Shown: positions 29,441 through 62,404 of the stretch, piece by piece
Position numbering within the stretch: the stretch's first letter is position 1
Layout of the letters: each line of letters opens with the position of its first letter
Assembly: GCF_030435805.1 (NCBI RefSeq)
Contig: NC_081299.1
Location: forward strand, 43,890,001-43,954,000
DNA length: 64,000 nucleotides
DNA from: Mustela lutreola
Taxonomy: Eukaryota > Chordata > Mammalia > Carnivora > Mustelidae
Reading direction: 5' to 3'
Notes under the pieces: generated by a model
Databases searched by the model: none
The model's input: only the letters and a program-made list of their open reading frames with translations
What the model was told of the DNA's origin: nothing
Made by a program: the position numbers and the translations under genes

Positions 29441-31169
29441 TCCGATCTGCCTCTGAGAAGGTGAGTAGGAGCTGGATGGCAAGTGTAGGTTGCAGGTGAA
29501 TTTCAGAGGCAGGCAGGGCCACAGGGAAAGGCCGGAGGCTTGTGGTGCAGAGGGTGACTCAGGGCACCCATATGGCTGAAATGTACAGAGCGTGGGCCAG
29601 AGATTGAGGGGATCAAGACTGAAGGCAGCGGGGACAGCATCATCATGGAGGCCTGAACCCCGAGAATCTTGACCTGACTCCGCTGATTTAACAGCTGGTC
29701 CTCAGCCTGGGTGGGTGGAACATCTTGCAGCCAGAGAGCTCCCAAGCCCGGCGGAGGAGTCCCATATCTGCCGTGGGACCCTACACCTCACTAGACTGAC
29801 CAGCGCAAGTTACTCTCTCTCTCTGAGCCTTGGTTTCTTCTTCTGTGTAATGGCATGGGAGGGGCTTTCAAGAAGGAATGAGTTGGTTGCTAGGATTAGT
29901 GTGTTGCTATGATGGGGAGGCTTTGGGCTGACGTGGGTGGGCGGCTGGGCGGCTGCCTTGTGGCAGAGCTGACTCACCCCTGCCTGTGCCTGCTCTGGCC
30001 TGTCTGGCAGCCAGGATTCCCCGCCCGACAGACCTTGGCCTATATTCCATGGTCACCCCTCCATGAGTCCTGGAGCCAAGGGGTTCAGGCCAGGAGCAAA
30101 GCTGCAATGCATCCTCAGGAAGGTTCTGGCCCCACTGACGACATTTGGACAGATGAGGTGTTGGTCACAGGGCCTCTCCTGTGCACAGGACATCCTCGTG
30201 GACACAACCCCACTTCATGGACACCTCCAGGGAGCTCCTCTGCGAGGCAGCAGTCACTGCCCAAGTCACAGACAAGGAACTTGAACTTTGACCAATGTCA
30301 CGTGCCCAAAGCCGCCAGTTGGAAGGCAGCAAGAGCCAGGATTCAGATGTGACTCTCTTTGAGGATTTCTGCATGACTGGGAAGTTACTCTAGATGAATT
30401 CCTTCATTGTGCAGTCATCGTTCAACAAATATCTACTGGGCTTTTACTGTGTGCCAGGTATAGTACCAGGAAGGGAGTGAGATACAGTTTCTGCTTCTGG
30501 ACCTTTGCTAGGGCCCCTTCGAAGGGCTGGGGATGGCCTCTCATTGAGATTCTGCTATGTGCCAGGAGCATACTCAATCCTGCTCAAAGTCTGGAGGGAA
30601 ACAGAGATTATTAGCTTCCTTTTATAGGTAAGAAAGTGGGGAATTGGAAAAGGAAATGAATTGTCCACATCTGCTCCGTTGGGAAGGGGTGGAGCCTGTG
30701 CTTAGATGACCAAGGGTGTGTGTCCCCCGGCCTGGCACCTCTGACCGCCAGCTCAGGGGTGCGGGGTGGGCACTGTGCCAGACATGGCCATGTGCCTGCC
30801 TGACCTGGGGCCTGAGAATCCAGTCCACAGCTATGCCAGGCATCTGGACTTCTAGTTCAGTGCTATACTGGGATGTCAAAAGGGTACCGGGTGGATCCTG
30901 AAAGGAGACACACTGTCCCGGGAGCCCAGCTCCACCATGGACTGGATGTTGGACCCCAGGCAAGTCTTGCTTTTCTCTGGCTTCTGCCCTGTCATCATCA
31001 AATGGAGTGTGGCTCTGTGCTGTGCCTCAGTCTTAGACCACTGGGAGGATCAAATGTAATCATGAGAGATGATAAGAGATGTAGCATGACCAAGGGGCAC
31101 TGATCAAGGGATAAAGGAGGAAAAGGAGGAAAGGGAGCTGACCATACCCTGCTGGGGGACTCCATTCCT

Positions 31170-31378
31170 TTCTTTCTTTTTCTTCTTTCTTTCTTTCTTT
31201 TTTTCTTTGTTTGTTTATTTATTTGAGAGAGAGAGACCCCGAGAGGTGGGAAGGTCAGAGGGAGAAGCAGGTTCCCCACTGAGTAGGGAGCACGATGTGG
31301 GACTCCATCCTGGATCTCCAGGATCATGACCTGAGCTGAAGGCAGCCGCTTAACTGACTGAGCCACCCTGGCGCCCCT
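31170..31378 (-). mobile_element. CanSINE, antisense
   Basis: A CTTT-rich tail is followed by TTATTTATTTGAGAGAGAGA and the reverse head CTGAGCCACCCTGGCGCCCC. The flanks share CTCCTTTCTTT-like sequence. Confidence 0.9.
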
Positions 31379-31959
31379 CAACTCCTTTCTTTACTAGCAC
31401 TTCATACACACACTTAAGGATGAGTTTGGAATTCTCCTCCTCCAGGAAGCCTTCCCTGGCCTACCCACCTACGGGCTGGGTCTGAGGACTCCTTCTCTCA
31501 TAGGGAAGGTGTGGTTACTGGTTCCCCCAATAGATTCTCAGGGCCAGGATTAGGCATCTTACACAGCATCTGCCCAGGGTGGGTGTCTGGAGGTCTGTGG
31601 GGGACAGATGAGCCCGGCCTCCATCCCTGCAAGCCTTCCCTCCCTCTCTGCAGCCCTCCATACTCTGGCTCTCCTTGTTGGTTCCCACTTTCTCCACCTT
31701 CCCTCTCCGAAGTGGAGAAGGAATGGGGATGCCTTCTTCGCCCAAGCCGAGCCCTTTCTGCAGCCCCCGGCGCCCCTATGAGCGTCCGTTAACAGTACGA
31801 GGAATTTGGGAGCCTCCCTCTAATAGGCTCCGCGGCCTGCCGGGATAAAGCAAGACATCGGAAAGGGTTCCTTCACAAATGACTCTAAGTCCCGACAAAA
31901 TGGCATCCATATGAACCACCAGGAAAGCCATTAAAGCTGCAGGGCTCAGAGAAGGATCT

Positions 31960-32160
31960 CAGTGAAGGCGGCGCGGAAAATGTGCAGAGCGGAAGCCGAA
32001 CGGCAGGGGGCGCAGACGCGCACAGAATCTCCGCCGAATCACAGGTCACAAGGCGGGGTTGCCGCGGCAGCAGTGGCCGCTGGCCCCAGCCCTAAGAGTT
32101 ACCTCGCCCGGAGTCCCAGTTGAAGACCTCGCTTGGCGGGGGGAAGGGGGGACGCGGGCC
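31960..32160 (+). promoter_or_regulatory. LEXM: LEXM promoter and 5' UTR region
   Basis: This is a GC-rich, repeat-free block just upstream of the ATG at 32161, with CpG dinucleotides scattered from about 31,960. It contains a near-consensus RFX X-box at 32058-32071. No TATA box is evident. The transcription start cannot be fixed from sequence. Confidence 0.55.
32058..32071. promoter_or_regulatory. Candidate RFX X-box upstream of LEXM
   Basis: The site GTTGCCGCGGCAGC matches the X-box form RYYRYY-N2-RRNRAC at all but one position. Its left half-site GTTGCC is perfect. It lies about 90 bp before the LEXM start codon. RFX factors drive many ciliary genes through such sites close to the promoter. 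Confidence 0.5.
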
Positions 32161-55179
<23,019 letters not shown>

Positions 55180-55545
55180 AGCTGCATATGAAGGACAGCC
55201 TGTGGTGACCAGAGGGCCCGAAGGCCTGAAGACAAATTTGGGATGGGAGGTAGAAGTGGGAATCAGGAGGGTGGGGAAGGTCTTAGAGAAAGGACCCATG
55301 GGAATGCCTGGGAGAGGAGAGGGATACGGTGGGATCACTTTTGCTGGCGACATCCACCTGGAGGTCATGATGTCTGCTAGGACAGCTGGGGCCACTTATC
55401 TTTTGATAAGGAAGATCAACTATCTTTAGAATTCAGATTCGCCAGTGGCACAAACATGGGAGCAGATGGACTAATGGAACTTCTTCTATTCTAAAGCCAA
55501 ATTGCTTGACTCCCTGATCATTAAAATCCAAAAAGAGGCAGAAAA
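55180..55545 (+). other. LEXM: LEXM 3' UTR (candidate extent)
   Basis: Non-repetitive sequence follows the TAA up to an ATTAAA hexamer at 55520-55525, giving a plausible 3' UTR of about 365 nt. A later AATAAA lies near 56057, inside L1-like DNA. The extent is inferred. Confidence 0.4.
55520..55525 (+). terminator. Candidate LEXM polyadenylation signal ATTAAA
   Basis: ATTAAA is the most common variant hexamer and is the first one after the LEXM stop. No nearer AATAAA was seen. Confidence 0.35.
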
Positions 55546-56200
55546 GTGTAACATATGTCAGAAGACAGCTGTAGGCCCCATCTCCATCCAGGATGCTTCT
55601 GGAAGCCCAGCAGGGCCTAACACTATTATGAGGAGGTTACTGGCCCCCAGGCCATGTGCAGCCATTGGATGCAATCAGTTTCATCCTTGGAGTTGGGGCT
55701 TGTGGGCACACAGGTCTAGCCCAAAAAGATGGGTCTGTGGGGTTGGTCACAATGTCCCGAGCTACTTCCTTCACTGTTTTTTGTTGGTAAGAGATTGTGT
55801 AAGGTGGCAGGATTGTGTTGTCCCTAGACATAAAGGAGGCTGGGACACCACAGCCTCAGCCCCAAAACTCCAATAATGGTGAAAAATACTCTTCAGAGCG
55901 TGCGTGCCTTATGAAAAGCGTTACTTTCTCACTCATGGCAAAATGACTGTTTTAGAGGAAGTAAAACTGTCTTTATTGTCAGACATGTCGCTTATGTGAA
56001 AAAAACTCCTGTGAATCCTCAAAAAAGCTGATAAGCCAAAACAGGTCCAAACTAGATCTAATAAATCAGCTTAGCAAATTTTCAGGAAATAAGATCAAAA
56101 TATCAAAATCAGATGTTTCTATATATTAGTGATAATAAAAATTGAAAATCTAAAATACCACTTATGATAGCAAAACTAGGAAATATTTAGGTGTAAATTT

Positions 56201-56391
56201 TTTTAATTAAATATATTTATTTATTTATTTGGCAGACAGAGATCACAAGTAGGCTGAGAGGCAGGAGAGAGAGAGGGAAGCAGACTCCCTGCTGAGCAGA
56301 GAGACTGATGTGGGGCTCGATCCCAGGACCCTGGGATCATGACCTGAGCTGAAGGCAGAGGCTTAACCCACTGAGCCACCCAGGTGCCCCT
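56201..56391 (-). mobile_element. CanSINE, antisense, mustelid-type body, nested in L1
   Basis: It has GAGATCACAAGTAGGCTGAG and the reverse head GAGCCACCCAGGTGCCCC. A 17-bp target-site duplication of L1 sequence, TATTTAGGTGTAAATTT, lies at 56184-56200 and 56392-56408 and is perfect, so the insertion is young. Confidence 0.95.
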
Positions 56392-56591
56392 TATTTAGGT
56401 GTAAATTTGAAAAAAGATGTACAAGATGTTTACACTGAAAACTACAAAATACTGCAGAGATACATTAAAGAAAACTTGAAGGAGAGGTATACCACACCCA
56501 GGATCAAAAGACTCAGTGTTGCTAAGATATCAGTTCCCCCCAAATCTGTAAGCTCAGTGCAATATCAATCAAAACCCCCATAATTGTGTGT

Positions 56592-56788
56592 TTTTTTTTA
56601 AAAGATTTTATTTATTTATTTATTTGACAGACAGAGATCTCAAGTAGACAGAGAAGCAGGCAGAGAGAGAGGAGTAAGCAGGCTCCCCGCTGAGCAGAGA
56701 GCCCAATGCGGGACTCAATCCCAGGACCCTGAGATCATGACCCGAGCGGAAGGCAGAGGCTTTACCCACTGAGCCACCCAGGCGCCCC
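56592..56788 (-). mobile_element. CanSINE, antisense, mustelid-type body, nested in L1
   Basis: It runs from a T-run and AAGATTTTATTTATTTATTT to the reverse head GAGCCACCCAGGCGCCCC. The L1 ORF2 sequence continues on both sides. Divergence from the 56201 copy is low. Confidence 0.94.
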
Positions 56789-58188
56789 AGCCAGTAAATG
56801 TTTTTAAGTCGACAAACTGATCCTAAAACACAAGGAAATATAAAAGACATAAAATAGCCAAAACAGGAACAAAGCTGGAGGAATAGCATTACTTTATTCC
56901 ACAGCATGAAACTGATGTCAAGAGCCGCAGATTAGAGGAAGAGAATAGAAACGGTAGAAACAGACGCACAGAAAATCAGAAACTGATTTTCAACAAAGTT
57001 TCATTGGAAAAAGAATAATCCTTCAACAGATAGTGCTAGAATTATTGAACATTAGTATGCAAAAAAATGAACTGTGACCAATGACTCAAATCATACAAAA
57101 ATTAACTCAAAATGAGCCATAACCCAAAACATAAAACCTAAATTAAGAAAGCTTAGGAGGAAAATCTTTGGACTTTGGATCAGGCAGCAATTTCTTAGAT
57201 ATCAATATAACTATTTGCTATATTCTATAGATCATGCTTCGGTATGGTATGAACAAATCATTAAATTCTTTTTCATTTTTCGTTAAATTCTTAAATTGGA
57301 CTTAATTACAATGGAAAAGTCCTGTTTTTTCAAAGACACTATTAAAAGAATGGAAAGACAAGCCATAGGCTGGGAGGAAATATTTGCAAATCATAGATCT
57401 GATACAGGACTTATCTCCAGGCTACATATATTAGTCATTAAGGAAATGCAAATTAAAACCACAATGAGATACCACTACCCGCCTATTTAAAAAGCTAAAA
57501 TTAAAAAGACTGACCATGCCCTGTGTTGGTGAGGATGTGGAGAACCTGGAACTCTCATACGTTGCTGGTGGAAAATGTAAAGTGATCCAACTACTTTGGA
57601 AAAGAGTTCGGCAAAAAACTAACTGCACACCTGCCACCTAATCCAGTCCCTCCTCTCCTGGGTATTTACCCCAGAGAAACGAGCGTGTAAATCCATACAA
57701 AGACTGAAATGTTCCCAACCACTTTATTTGTTTTGGCCGCAAACTAGAAAGAGCCCAAATGTCCAACAACAGGAGAACGAATGAACAATGGTGATGTGTC
57801 CACGCAAATTTCGAGCCTGACCAAATTCTGCAGTGGAACTATGTGCCGTTGACCAGATTAGAGTTTGGAAGAAAATAATTAACAATTAAGTGCAATACAG
57901 AATCCTAGATGGGATTCTGGAAAGAAAAGGAACATTTGTGTAAAAACGGGTGAGATCCAAATAAGGTCTGTGGTTTAGTTAATAACAGGGTGCTGATGTT
58001 AGTTTCTTGGTTTTGAATATTCTGCTGTGGTTATGTGGAAAACGCTAATGTTGGTGGGAGATGGGTGAGGCGGGCACAGGAACTCTATTTGGTCATTGCA
58101 ACTTTTCCGTAAGTCTGTAATTCAAAATTTTAAAATAGTGAAGAAAAATATACATAATAAAACCTTTTTAAAATATTGCTTTACCTTT

Positions 58189-58440
58189 GGGGCACCTGGG
58201 TGGCTCAGTGGGTTAAGCATCCGACTCCTGATTTCAGCTCAGGTCTTGATCTCCGGGTCGTGGAATTGAGCCCCATGTCAGGCTCTGCATTGGGTGTGGA
58301 ACCGGCTTAAGATTCTCTCTCTTCCCATCTCCTCCTGCCCCTCTCCATCCCCTGCCTGCAGGCATCCACACATGTGCACTCTCTCTCTCTCTCAAAAAAA
58401 AAAAAAAAAAAAAGAAAAGAAAAGAGAAGAAAGAAAAAGA
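58189..58440 (+). mobile_element. CanSINE, sense
   Basis: The head is GGGGCACCTGGGTGGCTCAG. The tail has a CT run, about 20 A and an AAAAGA run. The target-site duplications are attgctttacctt / attgcttaacctt. Confidence 0.93.
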
Positions 58441-60529
58441 TTGCTTAACCTTATAGAATAAATACATTTTTTCAAATACAATTGTGAGCTGTCCCATTAT
58501 TGACAATCACTGTCAGCATAGAGCAGGTTAGCAATTTTGGAATGCTTGCCTTTTGGGAAGAGAAACCTGTGTGACTTTAAATGAGGCAATTCCTTTAAGT
58601 CCTTTGTCTTGAGATACCCATGCCCTCCTCTGAGTTACAAAAGTCAGGCATGCTAAGAAGGGGCGCCCAGCCATAACGGAGTGGAAGTTTCTCTGGCTGC
58701 CATGGAAGGCTTCCTTTCTAGGGAAGGTTGGAAGTGCCACATTCCTGTGGCACTGAACACCCCCAGGACCTGTCCTCAATCTGACCAGTGGCGTTGGCAA
58801 ACTCGCTCCTTGCAGGCCAGAACTCTGATGTGTATGTTTTACTCTGGCTTTGAGAGTTTCTCCCACATGATTTAATTCCCGCGGCCCACAATGGTAACCC
58901 GGTGACAGCACACACTTTCTTGGCTGTCCCCTTTTCTCCACCTATTGTTTTGTTTTCTTCACCACTCAAACGAACAGCTTGCGCTCCAGTCCTCGTCTCG
59001 GGGTCTGCTTCTGACCCAGACCCATACAAGCACTAACTAATGTATTTTTCCAGCATCTCACTGTGTCACCTTGCCAGACCGCTGGCTTGGGCATCTCACT
59101 TCGGAGACTACTGCTTTCCTCCTGTCTGTCCAGCTTCTTACACACATGCAAGACAGCCCCGTCCAGCCCAGGGCGGCCATGCCTGCAGAAGGGTCCTAGG
59201 GATGACTCCCAGCTGAAATCCGGTTTCCCTGTGACCTTTGCCCTTTTGTCTGGGCAGGGCTATAAGAGACAGAGAGCTGAGGTTTGCTCGCTGAGGAACC
59301 TCTGGGGAAGGGGGACAGGAGGTCGGGGCTCTTAGCTTTGTCCTTCTTGAACCAAAGTGCAAACCCTGTTTGCTATGTCAGACTAAAAACTTGGGAGAAA
59401 GAGAGGTCCACAGCAGGGGAAAGGTTTGCCCACCTTCAATTCCAGTTCCAACTCTTGCAGCAGTCCCCAAGAGACTGGGGTAAGCCCTCTGACACGTACA
59501 TCTTATAAAAGTCACCTCAGGACCTGACATCTCCCTGGTTGCTTAGGAGGGTAGCAGTTTCTTCCAGTTGAATATGAAGTCCCAGCAACTGGCCCTGAGC
59601 AGGGCAAAAACTGCCTTTCCTAAGCCATGTTACCAGACCTGGGACTCCAGCCCCATCCTGCAACCTGGATCTCAGGTGACATAACAGTGAGTGGGCATCT
59701 CCCCTGGGCAGTCTCGTTGCAGCTAGGTAGCTGGTCGTCTAACACCCCTGCAGGATCAAGCCCAGCTGGCTTTTTGCAAGAGAAAACAGGCTCAGAGAAG
59801 GGACGAGTTTCCCCAGGTTGCACAGCATGTTCGCTTTAGCTAGCAGAGTTCATAGGAGGAGGATTTTCTTGGCTTTGTTAGGCTCTCTGTAACCGAGAGT
59901 GAGGGTGATAGGATTCCATCAGGAATCCTATCCAGTGCCTTGTACCTCGAGTTCACAGTGACCCCAGGCACAGCAGCCAGGCCAGATGAGAGGGGAAGCC
60001 TCTCATGTTCAGAGCTCACATCCTGAATCCTTGTGATAACGGGCTCCTCACTGCCTGCCCTGGGGCTCAGCAAGCCTGGCCCTTGCTGTTGGCCCTGCCA
60101 TGGTCCTTTGGCCCTAAAGGGTTTCACCTTCTCTAACTTGACCCTTGGCACTCCATCCCTGAACCCACTAGGAGCCCACCCAGAGTTGCCTCATTGGGAC
60201 ATAAAGATGCTCCTATCACCCAGGAAATTCCAAGGAATTTAGGAGCTCAGAGTCGGGAATCAAGGTCAAAGGCCAAATATTAGAATCAAAGTTGTTCCTC
60301 GTGCTCTTATCACTTAGGAGATTACAAAGGATTTTTTTCAGGAGCCCCCTGCCAAGAACTAGGGATAGAGACCATTATATGTTTTTTCTATTACCTTGCA
60401 GTGTCCCACTAAGAAACTCATTCCCTGGGACTGCTCCCTAGGAAACCTCGTAGGGGAGGAGAGGTGATGGACAGAGCGGGATTCAGCTATTTTGGGGTCC
60501 GTTGGGTCAACGATCTTCACACTACCTGT

Positions 60530-60845
60530 CTTCAGCTGTTCAAGCTGCTAGAACAACTTACCATAGACTGGGTGAATTAAACTATTTACATGTCACAGTC
60601 CGAACCTGGCAAGTTTAAGATCAAGGTGCAGGTGGATCCCGTGTCTGGTAGGAGCCCTCCTCCTGGTTTGGGGATGGACATCTTCTATCCTCACATGGCA
60701 ACAATCAAAGAGAGGCCTACGTCTCCGAGTCTCTTCTTCTGAGGACACTGATTCCATCACAGGGAGTCCACTCTCATGACCTGCTTACTTCCAGAAGGTT
60801 CCACCTGCCAATACCATGACATCAGGGCTTCCGCACACATGCCTC
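60530..60845 (-). mobile_element. MLT1-type LTR fragment (ERVL-MaLR fossil)
   Basis: The antisense sequence has ACCATAGACTGGGTGAATTA, GATCAAGGTGCAGGTGGAT and CCTCACATGGCAAC, typical of this family. It is a broken remnant without internal parts. Confidence 0.7.
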
Positions 60846-61329
60846 TAGCACCACCGAAATGCCCCTCCCTAGATCCCTAGAACTCCACAGAGCCTCACTG
60901 CTTTCTCAGAGCCCAGGCAGGCCCCTGAATGATTTGAGTAGTCAAGCAAGATGAAACCTGTAGACCATTTAATCATCAGGACAGAATTAGGAAACCTAGT
61001 TTAAAAATCAATCTACATTTCCCTTGCATAGTGTGAGTTTTCACACTACTAAGTCAAGTGTGGAAAACCAATGGTCACTACTCTGGCGTGAATGTGTGTG
61101 TGTGGACACCGTGTGTGTGGGCTGTGGGTCTGTTTAGGCAAGAGGGGCTCTGGTGGAGGGAGAGGCCTTGAGTCAGAGCCCAACGCTCCGTGCCTCCCTT
61201 CTCAGCAGATCATGCCGTGAACCCTGACCTCCCGCTACAGGTGAGGCCCAGCCGTGGGGGCTCATTGCACCATGCCCAGAGCTGGAGCCACTGTCTCAGC
61301 TGGGGCTGGCTAAGGCTCATTCCAGACTT

Positions 61330-61530
61330 CTGTGCTGCGAGGTGAGATACAGCTCTGTGCCCTTGTTGAATTCCATAATAGCATCCACGTGACCTTCAGG
61401 CGAATCACTTGACCTTCCTAGAGCTTCACTTTGTCGCTCGTAAAATGGGGGTGTAAGCCAACCTGCTTCTGGTAGAGGATAAAGATTCAATACAAGATGG
61501 TGTGTCGTGTGATATGTAAGGCTTAAGATA
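61330..61530 (+). repeat. MIR, sense
   Basis: It has CGAATCACTTGACCTTCCTA, GAGCTTCACTTTGTCGCTCG and TAAAATGGGGGTGTAAGCC. Confidence 0.75.
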
Positions 61531-62404
61531 CTAATTTTATTTCAAGGAACGTTAAATGTTTTTTCCCCTTTCAAGGAGAGTTCACAAAAATCCCAATTTG
61601 TGAGCCCGAATGACCAGAAATATCCTGAAGTGTTCTTCTAAACTTAGGATGGGACACTCTTGTCACACGTGTTTTAGGAAAATGTCTGTCATGTGTATCC
61701 ACGTGTACGAACCTTAGCTCTTCTATCTCGGCTTTTAGGCCTGACAACCAACTCGGGTGACTTTAAGGGTCCTAGCAAACACTCCCAAGCAGTAGTCACT
61801 CAGCTACGAAGCTCGTATTTCTTGCTCCTGGAACAGACCAGGCCAGGGGTCAGGTGATGAGCAGCTTTACTCCTTCCAACGAGTGACCCTACCAAAGCCT
61901 ATGGCCCGGTTGTCACTGGCATCCAGCTGAGGGCAAGTGCCCAAACCTTGTGGGAGGTCTTTCCCAATTCTGTTCACGTCTCCTGAAGACAGGAGACTCC
62001 TGAGTGCAGGGGAGGCTGGGGAATGCCGTTCTGGCAGCTTGAAGGAGGGGGTTTAGTGACCACGTGGACAAACCAGGGCCACAGCTCCTGATGACCACAA
62101 CCAATGCCCTAAGAAGCTGTCCTCTTCCTGAGCTACAACCACCCCTCACCTGGGCCCTTCTCATGGGTCCCCTGGCTTCTAGTGGGATCCCACTTCCACC
62201 TACACCAGGTCACATGGACCAGCAGCGGAAGTCCCAAAACGGGGAAGATTGGCCATAATCTCCCGGCCCCACCAAAGCTGGCCCTCCCCCATGCCACCCT
62301 TCAGCCCTTGACCATTGGCATGCAGATCCAGAGGGGGGAACCCACTGGCAGTGAAGTCCATGCCTGACTTCATGCTGTGGTCCCCCAAACAGGAAACGAC
62401 GAAG

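Larger units (their letters stand above)
56000..58165 (+). mobile_element. L1 (L1M class) ORF2 3' half and 3' UTR, sense, with two nested CanSINEs
   Basis: L1 ORF2 landmarks follow in order: AATATCAATCAAAACCCC, GACAAACTGATCCTAAAACA, AAATGCAAATTAAAACCACA and GGTATTTACCCCAGAGAAA. The 3' UTR ends near 58165. CanSINEs at 56201-56391 and 56592-56788 interrupt it. The frame is broken throughout. Confidence 0.85.
55546..62404. other. Intergenic region between LEXM and the minus-strand 3' end
   Basis: This region holds an L1 with two nested CanSINEs (56000-58165), a third CanSINE (58189-58440), an MLT1 LTR (60530-60845), a MIR at 61330-61530 and a diverged duplicated segment at 60211-60382. The rest, chiefly 58450-60200 and 61530-62400, shows no gene that I recognise. 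Confidence 0.6.
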
